From NCBI GenBank assembly GCA_002914845.1, contig JXTC01000126.1, positions 732,874 through 796,873 of the forward strand: a DNA stretch of 64,000 nt. Reading direction: 5' to 3'. This document shows positions 22,289 to 32,994 of the stretch, one piece after another (positions within the stretch are counted from its first letter, which is position 1; each line of letters starts with the position of its first letter). Made by a program: the position numbers and the translations under genes. The notes beneath the pieces are model-generated. The model was not told the origin of the DNA. It saw only the letters and a list, made by a program, of their open reading frames with translations, and did no database searches. The stretch is from Trema orientale (taxonomy: Eukaryota > Streptophyta > Magnoliopsida > Rosales > Cannabaceae).

Positions 22289-23484
22289 TGTTATGCTATT
22301 TGTATATACGTAAATTATGTCGCAAGTATACGGTGTCAAGTTTTGTAGTAAAATGGTAAATAAGGTTGTCGAATCCACAGAGATTGAAATTAAACTCTAC
22401 TAAGCATCGTAATTGAGTAATCCTAACTTTATCTAGAGAATTCAATTAAATAGTGATAATTGAATAACTAAGATAAAATTGAATTACAAAACTTAAGAAT
22501 TAAATGTTTACTATGGAAAGATAAAGTGTGGTAAAAAATAATAATACGGTAAAAATACTAGAGATTTGATTTCACTTAACTATTCCCTATGTCTTTTAAT
22601 TCTCAATTCAATTCTAACCCCATTTCAATATGATTATAACCCTTAAGAATTTCTACTATGTTTTTCAAGTGCTAATAGAAAACTACCTTCAATTCCCAAT
22701 CTTAATACTTCTATCTAAAATTGAAGAACAAAAGTTCGTTAAGTTTAATAGTTCATGTACAAGCTTCAAAGGTTAAATATGCCTTCTCAAACACTATTCA
22801 ATTCTAGGTTGTGTCACTATCTAACGAATTCCATAATTTTCCTTTCTCAAGTCAAAATTCTAGAATCAAAATCATCCCAAAGATGGCTAATCAATTGAGA
22901 AGCAATAAGAACAAAAGTAATACAAATAACCAAATGAAATATTCATAAGCTTAAAATTGAGAAGCAAGACATAGGTTTAACTCGAGTTACATCATTCCTC
23001 TAGACAAAAAGATTAGTTCATAGTATAAAAGAACAAACACAATCCAACAAACATCAATATCAAGAGAATAAAAAAAAGAGAAGAAGAACTCCTTTGGATT
23101 TGATGAGATTCTCTTCACATGCTCCTCTTTATTCGTACAGCACCACATGAGAGTACCGTGGCATGCAGCACTGCAGTGCTAGGACAAAAATAGGGTAGCG
23201 CAGCGATGCTACTTGCACAGCGCGACGACGCTATGGGTTCTAGAAAAATTTCAAGATCCTTGAGCATCACGGCGCTGTATGCACAGTGCCGCAGCACTTG
23301 AGCTTCTACCTAAAGTGCCTCGCTTTTCACCTCGGCAAGTTATTGAGCTTGCCCAATGCTTCCATAATTATGTAAAACTTGAGAAAAATATATAAAAACA
23401 TGAGAACTAAGAGAGAAATCAAGGAAAATAAGCAAATAAAAAGATAAAAATATGATCAAATAAGTGAATAAAATTCACTTATTA
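22289..23484 (-). repeat. 3' LTR of Athila-like element C
   Basis: About 1.2 kb. Its minus-strand end is at 22289 (GCATAACA) and its start near 23484 (AATAAGTGAATTTTATTCAC, first bases mutated). It aligns with 31514-32776 over most of its length, roughly nine bases in ten by eye, except in the palindrome region at 23145-23310, which is rearranged. The polypurine side is at 23485-23500. Confidence 0.9.
23140..23310. repeat. GC-rich palindrome cluster in the 3' LTR of element C
   Basis: Includes GCAGCACTGCAGTGCT, TAGCGCAGCGATGCTA and CAGTGCCGCAGCACT. The sister LTR has a different set at 32505-32610, although the LTR on either side is well conserved. Confidence 0.7.
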
Positions 23485-24789
23485 AATTCTTCCAAAGTAA
23501 GTTTTTGCTAGTTCTCGAGCAAAACAAACTAAAAAGAAGGAAAAGAAAATAAGACGAAAACACTAAAAGAAAATAAAAGTCGGTTTAGTTCGATCACCCA
23601 CAGAGTTCAAAGATTGTTCATATTAGTAGTTCTAGGAGAATTACTAAATATTGACAACATCTAGAATTTCAACTCTATATTGTTATACCCTCCTATTCAA
23701 TTTCTGCATGCGAGTGTGTGTGTGTGTGTGTAAATAGCCAAAGCACATTCAACTACTTTCAACCCGGATCAATTTATGCAAACTAGTGACATGAAATTTG
23801 ATCTTTAAGGCAAGAACCTTATCGCTCCCGTAGGCTTGTTTTTCCAACTATTATCTACTAATGTAGACTATATATCACTGAAGATCAATAGAGCTTTCGA
23901 AAACTTGTAATGTGATATTAGGATGAGGGTAGGATGACAAGGCATTTTTATGGTTTAATCACCCTAGAGCACACATGTTTCATTCTGAGATCTTTCTTCT
24001 CTACAACCCCTGAGTAAAATAGTATAACCTCCCCCATACTTAACTTTTACTTTAATAACTACAATTACGAAATGAGCTCTCAACAAGTGGCTATACTCTC
24101 AAATTAGTTTCTTTTATATATATATATATGAGGGTATAGTACTATTCAAACAAAACACACTCTCTTCACCATTTCCATCACCCATTTTGCCATATTAATA
24201 ACCACAATTACATCATGTGCTCAAGGTGTAGGGTGAGAAATTGGAAAGTATTTAGGGGTTAGGCTCATTGTGTGGAAGTCAAAGAAGATGCCTAGGGTTT
24301 TTCGAGCACCAAGGATCCAAGGATAGCCTAAATCATAACTTTAGTAATGCATAGCCTAGGATTTCACCTCAATTAGTTTTCAAACAAGTTCTAGAGTTCG
24401 ATGAGATCTTAAAACAATATTTAATTTGCATAAACTTTCTTAGGTGTGGGACAGATTAAATATGTGTGGCTACGTGCTCAAATTATGCAGTAAAATTTCA
24501 AGAAAGCATGAACCAAATCAAAGTTAAGCACACAGATTAGGTCAATATTTAGAATTTTCCAAGACTTATTTTCTATTCAATCAAATTTCTCATCATTAGC
24601 CAAAATGGATGAACAAACTAAACCAAGATTTTTTTTTAATAGAAAACTAAACTAAACACAAAATACATATCAAAGAGAAGAAAAAATACTAAAAAGAAAA
24701 AATAGAAAAACTCCCCTAAACTTAAAATGAGCATTGTCTTCAATGAAAAATAAAACAAGTAAAATGATTAGAGAACTACCCTAAAAGAA
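23485..24789 (-). repeat. 3' internal non-coding region of element C
   Basis: Contains the complement of GCTCGAGAACTAGCAAAAAC near the LTR, a (GT)n run at 23709-23731, a short (TA)n run at 24116-24130, a diverged copy of the conserved 3' block (24340-24440), and at 24710-24745 the complement of the TTGAAGACAATGCTC and AAGTTTAGGGGA landmarks that follow the last ORF. No coding content. Confidence 0.72.
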
Positions 24790-25994
24790 GACATCATGCA
24801 TCTTCACCATTATTGTGGGGTGGAGATGGAGAGAAAGGACCTGGCGGATAAGGCTGGTAAGGTAGGAACTGAGGTGGTGCAGGAAATGACACACTGCCTG
24901 AGGCAAGTTAAATGCACTGTTGGTGAACATCTACACCAGTACTTCATTGACCCGCACCTAGTACTAGAAACTCTACTCCTGGCAGGTGGCAAACTGTTAG
25001 AATTTTTGCTCGAAGTTGCCCTACCACTAATGGTGAGCTAGGAGGCTCTGTTGCATCTGACTCAATTGCTCTCTTATCTCATGTTTCTATCCTGCCCAAT
25101 CTACAGAACTATCACTGGCCACAGGTGGCAGCAGAGCTGATAGACCGACTGCTTGAGATGGCTCTATAGTGTCCTATTTGCAGGTACTCTAACTCTTTTT
25201 GAGACGGAATATGATAATGTGAGATAATAGTCTAAGTCAGAGTGCCTTTAAGATGCACAACAACTTCTCTTGGGCGTGTTGAGATATCGGCCTAGCGACA
25301 AAGCCCATAAATTAGAGAATGATGGCCCAGGCCTGTAACAGTGCTACCTCTGGCAACGTGGATAATAGAGCTCTGGATGACCTTACCAACATCGACACTC
25401 AATTCCTTTAATATGGCATAATTGAGGACGGCTCGCTCTTTTTGTAACCCCACTGTAGTTGCTGGAATGGAGGAGTTTGGTTGAGATAAAATAGTGCATG
25501 GCATTGGCATTTCTCCATAAGCCAGTAGCTGGAAAATTAATCACATCTATCTGAGATCTCCTCCACCACATGCTTGGATAAGTGAGGAATTGAATAACTG
25601 CATTGGGATCAGTACCATTCTCCTATAACTTAGAGTATTCATCCTCATTATTATTAGGTAGATTGTAGAACTTGTTAACTATGGAGCGGTCAAATGGCAC
25701 CAACTTACCCCTAACAAAGGCTTTGAGGTTGGTGTGCTCTCGGGCATTGACATAGAACTCGGCCACCACTTGGTGTGTAGCGGGTGGTGGTTGCTTAGCA
25801 AATTCTTCCCAACCTCATCTTTCTATAAGGGCCTCAAGTTCATCACTAGGATTATCAAAAGCTCTCTCTTTGATTGGACTCTTATGCGTCATATGCTTGT
25901 GGAACCTGTCTTCAGCTTCAACACTGACAAACAGCTTTCTATTATAAGAGGATGAAGATAAAGCTATGGTGGTTTTCCTCTTCTTTGATGCCAT
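24790..25994 (-). pseudogene. Extra ORF in envelope position of element C (plant-transposon-protein type), decayed
   Basis: Starts at the ATG at 25994 (MASKKRKTTIALSSSSYNRK, basic and serine-rich). It continues through SVEAEDRFHKHMTHKSPIKE and a KLVPFDRSIVNKFYNLPNN stretch at about 25710-25655, then WWRRSQIDVINFPATGLWRN at about 25565 and, after a frameshift, TTVGLQKERAVLNYAILKEL and HVARGSTVTGLGHHSLIYGL ending near 25292. The rest to about 24790 is poorly readable. This resembles the uncharacterised 'putative plant transposon protein' domain found downstream of pol in Athila-like elements. Its function is unknown; an envelope role has been suggested from position alone. It is on the pol strand, separated from integrase by a spacer of about 1.2 kb. 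I see no clear membrane segment in the readable part. Confidence 0.68.
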
Positions 25995-27159
25995 GATCAT
26001 GTAACAAAGTGATTCAAGAACAAAGAGCACCAATTTCATACCATAATAGCACAATCACAAATGTACACTAGGAATGAACCCAAGATATATCCACAGCACA
26101 AATATTGTAATCAACGCTCACAATGCCTAAGTTAGTTCAACCTAAGAAGTCTAAGAGAATCCATACCTTCACAAAGGCAAGAAGAATACCGAGGGATATC
26201 AACTCATTTCCTCTACTAAAACAATGACACTCCACTATATAGTAGATACTGAAAATGTCCCAATTGCATAATTAAGCAGTGACAATTCCCTTGCCAAAGT
26301 CATAACAACCTAGAATTGAACAACTTTGCACACCATTTGTTGTATGTCAAACTAACCACAACAATCATGCTTGATCAATAGATAAAAATTAAATTAAAAA
26401 AATATGCCCCATTTCGAAATTTAGGCCAAGAAATGTCACTTGGGACTTTTATCACACCTAGAATGCACGGACAATTTGTACACAACCAACCTCTCCCAAT
26501 GCTAATAATTTCTCAAAACAAGAAGTCTTAAGGAGAAATAGAAAAGCACCAGTAAATCATGATAATTTCTCCAAAAATTGAAATAAGAGTTCGGTTGGAA
26601 CACTTACTTGGTGATGGTGGAAGGTTGGAGGTCTTCAACCTTGAAAATAGAAGAAAGTAAGAGTGTTTATTCTTTAAACTCTTGAAATCTTGGTGTTTGA
26701 GGTGATAAAAAGAAATGGGCGAGGGTAAATGAAGAAATATTTTTGAATAGAGAGGGAGTGTGGGGGAATTGCAGATGAAAGAAACAGTTTTGGGCGAAGA
26801 GGGAAGTGATGAAATGGGAGAAGAAAAGAGATTCGGGTCTTTTGACCAGAATTGGTAGCCCTGCGGCGCTATGCATGTAGCACGGTAGCCCTGCCTCAAA
26901 AAAAAAATTTTCGAATTTTTTTTCCAATTTTTTTTTTATCTTTTTATTTTTTTGAATTTGAAAAAATGGCAGAAAAAACTGGACAGTGCAATGCCACGGC
27001 ACTGCAAGTGTAACACCGCGACGCTGTGAAGAGAGTGTCGAGGCGCTCTATTCCAGTGCTGAGTTTTCCACTATTTTGACCTTTTTTACACAAAAAACTC
27101 TCACAAAATACAAACAATCCCCCCTAATCTCAAAATTAGTCTAACGAACAACAAAATTA
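25995..27159 (-). repeat. Spacer between integrase and the extra ORF of element C
   Basis: Non-coding, with the complement of TTTTGAGATTAGGGGGGATT at about 27118-27138, the internal polypurine-like tract that follows pol. A GC-rich palindrome cluster lies at 26855-27050. Open frames of around 110-120 codons here are chance reads through low-complexity sequence. Confidence 0.6.
26855..27050. repeat. GC-rich palindrome cluster in the internal spacer of element C
   Basis: GTAGCCCTGCGGCGCTA, GTAGCACGGTAGCCC, ATGCCACGGCACTGC and ACACCGCGACGCTGTG: the same motif class as in the LTRs, here outside an LTR. Confidence 0.6.
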
Positions 27160-28440
27160 TAGAAAACAAAAGCGAAAAACATAGTTTGGGCCGCCTCCCT
27201 CCCATCTAGTGCTTGGTTTAACGTCTTCAGCCTGACTTTCTTCAAGATCTTCAATTTGGCTCTCCAAGGGGGATCTCCTCAAAAAATCTTGGCTCTCCTC
27301 TGTAATAATGCTTGAGACGTTGCCCATTGACACAAAAAACAGATCCATCCTGTGCCTTCAATTCAACAACTCCAAATGGAAAAACTGTCTGAATGGTGAA
27401 AGGACCAGACCATCTTGACTTAGCTTTTCGGGAAATAGTTTGAGTCTTGAATTAAAAAGGAGAACTTGTTGCGCTGATTTAAACTCTTGCCTTAGGATCA
27501 TCTTGTCGTGCCATTTCTTTGTTCGTTTCCCTGTAGATTCTTGTATTCTCGTAAGCTTTATTTTAGAACTCCTCTAGTTCATTGAGTTGCACTAAATATT
27601 ATTTTCTAAAGGCTTTCAAATCAAGATTTAACTCCTTGATTGCCCAAAATTCTTTGTGTTCCAGCTCAACTAGTAGGTGACAAGCTTTCCCAAACACCAA
27701 TCGATATGGTGACATGCTGATTGGTGTCTTGAAAGCCGTCCTATATGCCCATAAGGCATCTTCAAACTTAGTTGACCAATCCTTCTGATTTGTGCTTACT
27801 GTCTTCTCCAATATTTGCTTCACCTTCTGGTTTGATATTTCAGCTTGCCCATTGGATTGAGGGTGATATCTGAGTGCCACTTTGTGTCTCACTCCATAGC
27901 GATCTAAAAGGGAATTGAACAATTTATTACAGAAATACGTACCTTCATCACTTATGATCGCTCTCGAAGTGCCAAAGTGGGTAAAGATGTCCCTGTGAAG
28001 GAACTTCAACACCACCTGGGCATCATTTGTTGAAGTAGTGATTCCCTCAACCTATTTTGATAAATAATCCACTGCTAACAAGATGTACTAATTGCCAAAT
28101 GAATGAAGGAAAGGACCCATGAAATCTATTCCCCTCAAATCAAAAATCTCAATTTCAAGCATATTAGTCAAAGAAAGTTCATGGCACCTCGATATATTCT
28201 CTGTTTTTTGACATCAATCACAAGGTTTCACAAAAGAATAACACTCAAGAAAAAGAGATGGCCAATAAAGCCTAAATTGCAATACCTATAGGCCGATGCA
28301 TGGCAAGCAAGGAGACTACCTCAGAATTCTTCTTCTGGAATACACCTTCGGATTATTTGGTCCGAGCATTTCTTGAATAGAATTAAATCATCTTAAAGAT
28401 AGCTTCTCACATCTATTGAGAAACTTCCTCTTTTGTTGGC
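27160..28440 (-). pseudogene. Gypsy integrase (element C), decayed
   Basis: Minus strand. A short zinc-binding remnant (CDQCQK-like) lies around 28215. The catalytic core at 28015-27599 reads [40 protein letters not shown] and [20 protein letters not shown]; the second D (SDEG) and the E (NGQAE) of the D,D-35-E triad are visible, the first D being in a poorly readable part upstream. The C-terminal part at 27560-27160 includes SRWSGPFTIQTVFPFGVVEL and SVFCVNGQRLKHYYRGE. Stops occur at several places. It would catalyse insertion of the cDNA if intact. Follows RNase H in Ty3/gypsy order. Confidence 0.88.
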
Positions 28441-28499
28441 TAGACAATCCTGGTGGCAATACTTTACAACTAAGAAAATTAACAATGTCAACAAACCAA

Positions 28500-30005
28500 G
28501 GAAGATTTATCTCTACTCCAAAGAGTTACTCATCTGGAAGACTTCATTAATATTCAAGTTATCCTTCACTTCCTTAATTTCTAGCCTTGAAAGACGATCC
28601 GCTACAACATTCTCACTTCCCTTTTTGTCACGAATCTCTACATCAAATTCTTGAAGTAAGAGGATCCAACTTATCAATCGGGGTTTGGCATCATTCTTTG
28701 CAAATAAGTATCGAATAACGATGTGGTCCGTATAAATAATTACCTTGGACCTAATAATATATGATCGGAACTTATCACAAGCATAGACTACTGCCAATAT
28801 CTCCTTCTCGGTAGTGGTATAATTCTCTTGAGTATCATTGAGGGTGCAGCTTGCATAATAGATTGAGTAAAAGATCTTATCTCTTCTTTGGCCAAGAACC
28901 GCGCCAATGGCATAGTCGCTAATATCACATGATCTTAAAAGATTCACCCTAATCAAGTGCAACAATAATAGGAGCCAGAGTTAACTCCTCCTTGATAGTA
29001 TTCAAAGCAACCAAACAAGCATCATCAAAGATAAAGGGAGCATTTTTCTCAAGCAAATTACTCAAGGATTTTGCTATCCTTGAGAAGTCCCTAATAAACC
29101 TCCAGTAAAACCCCGCATAGCTAAGAAAACTCTGAATATACCCTTCACATTTGCTGGTAGAGAAAGTTTCTCTATCACTTCTATTTTAGCCCGGTCTATC
29201 TCAATGCCCTTCAAAGATATTCTATGGCCAAGGACAATGCCTTCTTTAACTATAAAATAACATTTTTCTCAATTGAGCACAAGGTTCTTTTCTTTACACT
29301 GTTTTAATACAAGAGCTAAATTATGAAGACAATGATAAAAGTATAACCAAATACCAAAAAATCATCCATAAATACCTCCATAATTTCTTCAATCATATCC
29401 AAAAAAATAGCCATCATGCAACGTTGAAAAGTAGTCGGTGCATTACATAAACTAAAAGGCATTCGAAAAAAGGTAAACGTATCATACAGGCCAGTGAAAG
29501 TGGTCTTCTCTTGGTCCTACGGTACAACAGTAATTTGATTGTAACCCGAATAGCCATCAAGAAAGTAATAATAAGCATACCCTGCCAACCGGTCAAGCAT
29601 TTGAATAATGAATGGAAGTAGAAAATGATATTTTTGGGTTACCTTATTTAACTTGTAGTAATCAATATATACATGCCACCCTGTTATTGTTCTTGAAGGA
29701 ATAAGGTCATTTTTCTCATTTTTATCATCGTCATTCCTCTATTTTTTGGAACTACTTGGACCGGGCTCACCCAAGAGCTATCAGAGATAGCATAAATAAT
29801 CCCCACATTAAGAAGCTTCAACACCTCTGTCCTCATAACTTCCTTTATAGCCGGGTTCAACCTCCTTTAGTACTCAATAGATGGTTTATAGGTTCCTCCA
29901 TCAAGATCTTGTGCATATAAATAGTAGGGCTAATACCCTTGATATCAGAAATGGACCAACCCATTGCACTTTTGTGTGCCCTCAAGACACTAAAAAGCTT
30001 GTCTT
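28500..30005 (-). pseudogene. Gypsy reverse transcriptase and RNase H (element C), decayed
   Basis: RT from about 29990: HKSAMGWSISDIKGISPTIY, then WHVYIDYYKLNKVTQKYHFL and AGYAYYYFLDGYSGYNQITV, FFRMPFSLCNAPTTFQRCMM and EVFMDDFLVFG at about 29375-29345 (catalytic F-M-D-D, the form usual in Athila/Tat). A frameshifted thumb region follows. RNase H at 28965-28513 reads [50 protein letters not shown] and [12 protein letters not shown]. The catalytic Asp (SD), Glu (EKE) and Asp (YTD) are all present. Several stops and frameshifts in RT make it inactive. Confidence 0.9.
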
Positions 30006-30009
30006 CCTC

Positions 30010-30400
30010 TTCTTAACTCAAAGATGAAGATATAATAACTGGGTACTTAGAGTCCTCACCAAAAAATGTATAACGGAGATGATTGGGCAATTGTTTCCAA
30101 ACTAGCCCATCTTTAGTTGAACTAGCAATTTCAACTCTTACTTTAGGTTTCTCAATACTACAAATCGGCATACACACACCACTATGTCCACTAGAATTGA
30201 CCTGCATAGACAAGGAAGCAAAATCAAGCATATAATTGACATGATCTTTAACAATACCATAACAAGAGTCACCAAATTTCATGGTAGGAAGTGTTCCTTT
30301 CCGAAAATGAGAGTTTATAAGACAATGCTCCAATGGGTTACAAGATAACACATCATGTATAATATTTCTCACACAATAATCAAACACACTTGCCTTTTGC
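30010..30400 (-). pseudogene. Pol N-terminal linker of element C (protease not visible)
   Basis: An open stretch with CNPLEHCLINSHFRKG, EIASSTKDGLVWKQLPNHLR and YTFFGEDSKYPVIISSS, the conserved linker just ahead of RT in Athila/Tat polyproteins. Between this and the Gag C-terminus (ending about 30466) I see no D-x-G-A protease loop, although element B has one. The protease seems to have been lost by deletion. Confidence 0.7.
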
Positions 30401-30465
30401 TTCAGGATTTCAACTTCCTTCCCACTTGTAAGAGTACTAGCCTTGCAATGATCTTTTGAATTAGT

Positions 30466-31430
30466 CTATGTATCACTAGGAAACTTGCTGGATGTTTTTC
30501 CCTTGATTAAATTAGCTAGTTGCCAAATTTGCACTTCCAATGACTTCATGGTTGCATTCATGTTGTTGCGATAAGTTTCAATGTTGTCAAGCAGAGCTTC
30601 ATCTATATTAAATCTCCCTCTAGTCTCTATGATAAAAGTGCTCAAGAGTTCCTCCAAAGATGGTTTCTTCTCCACAACCAATTTATTGAGTCCCAGTAGT
30701 GGTTGCAGGACATTCCTATTATTGGCATAGGAGAAATTTTCATTATTATGAAGGCCCAGATGGTAGTGAGTAGGCAAATTGCTAGGCATATTGTTCCCCA
30801 CTGTAATTGAAATTCCAATTATTCAAATAGTTCAATTGTTCAATATCACCTCCATCATTTCCAAAGGAAGCACTAGATACTCTCATTGGTTCTCTACCTG
30901 GTTGAACTTCTCTAGTAGTCAATGCAGAAATTTGGCTTATCGAAGTTGATACTTGAGCGGTAAGATTGGCAATAGGATCAACTTCATTCACATTAGCCAC
31001 CCTCTTCAAGATTGACCACTTATTAGGCCATTAATAATTATTGGAGGCTATCTCTTCCAACAACAATTGAGCTTCATCACGGGTTTTAGATAAAAGAGTA
31101 CTACCGGCCGCTACATCAACTATCGTTCTCGTTTGCCCATTCAACTCATTGTAAACGAGTTGTATTTGGAACCAATCTTTGTACCCATGTTGAAGACACT
31201 TCCAGATTAGGTCCTTGAATCGCTCTCACGCTTCATAAAGCGGTTCAAAATCTAATTTCCAGAAATGAGCTATTTCACCACGTAATTGAGAAGTCTTTGA
31301 AGGAGGAAAAAACATCGAGAGGAATTGTTGAGTGGCAATAACTCCAAGCTACGGGCTCTTCGCATAAGCCACAAATAGACAACACCTAACAAGCAAAAAG
31401 AATGAAAACAAAATAAGTGAAAAAGAATAA
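30466..31430 (-). pseudogene. Athila-type gag of element C, partial and decayed
   Basis: Minus-strand Gag pieces: a degenerate core at 31400-31020 (the complement of the stretch around 31220 encodes an F-K-D-L-I-W-K-C-L-Q like piece, and a STKSR/LLLEEIASNNY-type region lies near 31090-31030), then KRVANVNEVDPIANLTAQVS at 31009, and a C-terminal part at 30801-30466 with KKPSLEELLSTFIIETRGRF and ATMKSLEVQIWQLANLIKG. The N-terminal third seen in Gag A and B is missing: the sequence runs into the primer-site leader at about 31430. Gag is therefore both deleted and interrupted. Confidence 0.75.
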
Positions 31431-31489
31431 AAATTCGAAATTAAAATCATGATTACTTGGTAACGATATTAGTAAAAATTCAATTGCAA

Positions 31490-31507
31490 TCCCTGGCAAC
31501 AACACCA
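31490..31507 (-). other. Primer-binding site of element C (tRNA-Asp type)
   Basis: The plus strand reads TCCCTGGCAACAACACCA against the plant tRNA-Asp end TCCCCGGCAACGGCGCCA; all four differences are transitions. It is six bases (AAAACT) from the LTR, the same spacing as in element B. Confidence 0.85.
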
Positions 31508-31513
31508 AAAACT

Positions 31514-32776
31514 TGTTACGCTATTTGTATATATGTAAATTATGTCACAAGTATATGGTGTCGAGTTTTGTAGTAAAATGGTAAATAGGGTTGTCGAATC
31601 CACGGACATTGAAATTAAACTCTACTAAGTACCATAATTGAGTAATCCTAACTTTATCTAAAGAATTTAATTAAATAGTGATAATTGAATAACTAAGATA
31701 AAATTAAAAATACACAACTTAAGAATTAAATGTTAACTATAGAAAGATAAATTGTGGCAGAAAAATAACAATATGATAAAAATGCTAGAGGTTTGATTTC
31801 ACTTAACTATCCCTTATGTCCTTTAATTCTCAATTCAATTCAAACCCAATTTCAATATGATTATAAGTTAGAACCCTCAAGTATTTCTACTACCTTTTTC
31901 AAGTACTAATAGAAAACTACATTCAATTCCCAATCTCAATATTTATATCTAAAACTGAAGAACAAAAGTTCATTAAGTTTAATGGTTCATGTACAAGCTT
32001 CAAAGGTTAAATAAGTTTTCTCAAATACTATTTAATTCTAAATTGTGTCACTCTAACCAATTCCACAATTCCTCTTTCTCAAGTCAAAAATTCTAGAATC
32101 TAAATCATCCCAAATGTGGCCAATCAATTGAGAAGCAAGAAGAACAAGTGTAACACAAATAATCAAATGAAATATTCATAAGCTTAAAATTGAGAATCAA
32201 GACATAAGTTTAAATCAAGTTACATCATTCCTCTAGACAGAATGATTAGTTCATGATAGAAAAGGACAAACACAATCCAACAAACATCAATATCTAGAGA
32301 ATAAAAAGAAGATAAGAAGAACTCTTTTGGATTTGATAAGATTCTCTTCACATACTCCTCTTTATTCTTTTTGTTCTTTGAAATTAGCTGCCAAAGCTCT
32401 GAAAAACGCCTCCCAAGATGTTTCTCTCAGATCTCAAAAGATCTTTTTTATATCCTCTTGGTGGTTAGGTCAAATCTGGCCAGATCGGGGCAAAACATGT
32501 ACCTGTGCCGTGGCGCTAAGAAAATATTCAAACAGCACCACACTAGAGCATCGCGGCACTGGGACAAAAATAGGGTAGTGCTGTGGCACTTGAGCTTCTA
32601 CCTAAAACACCTCGCTTTTCATCTCGGTAAGTTATTGAGCTTGCCCAATGCTTCCATGATTATTTAAAACCTGCAAAAAACAAATAAAAACATGAGAACT
32701 AAGAGAGACATCAAGGAAAATAACCAAATAAAGAGATAAAAACATAATCTAATAGGTGAATAAAATTCACTTATCA
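31514..32776 (-). repeat. 5' LTR of Athila-like element C
   Basis: About 1.26 kb, starting TGATAAGTGAATTTTATTC at 32776 and ending TAGCGTAACA at 31514. It pairs with 22289-23484. It has an extra stretch around 32360-32510, with no counterpart at the same place in the other LTR, next to a different palindrome cluster. Confidence 0.9.
32505..32610. repeat. GC-rich palindrome cluster in the 5' LTR of element C
   Basis: TGTGCCGTGGCGCTA, GCATCGCGGCACTG and TAGTGCTGTGGCACTT. The flanking words AGGACAAAAATAGGGTAG and CACTTGAGCTTCTACCTAAA are shared with the 3' LTR, but the motifs between differ. Confidence 0.65.
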
Positions 32777-32782
32777 TAACTA

Positions 32783-32952
32783 CTAGAAGTGACATAATTA
32801 TTTGTTATAATAAAATGCGCACTGTATTGAGATCTGAAATAATTTCATTAAACTTTAATATTGCATAAAAATATGATATGTGGAGTGGTAGGATAGACGA
32901 AGATTATTTAAATGTAGTTGCACAATATGTAGATTTATGATAAGTGATGCAA

Positions 32953-32994
<42 letters not shown>

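Noticed and set aside
24796..25041. 81-codon plus-strand frame (and its minus-strand shadow)
   Set aside because: The plus-strand frame is antisense to the end of element C's extra ORF and has no independent support.
26528..27002. Open frames of 111-123 codons between integrase and the extra ORF of element C
   Set aside because: Low-complexity translation of the spacer, and no resemblance to known domains. The extra ORF itself starts further on.
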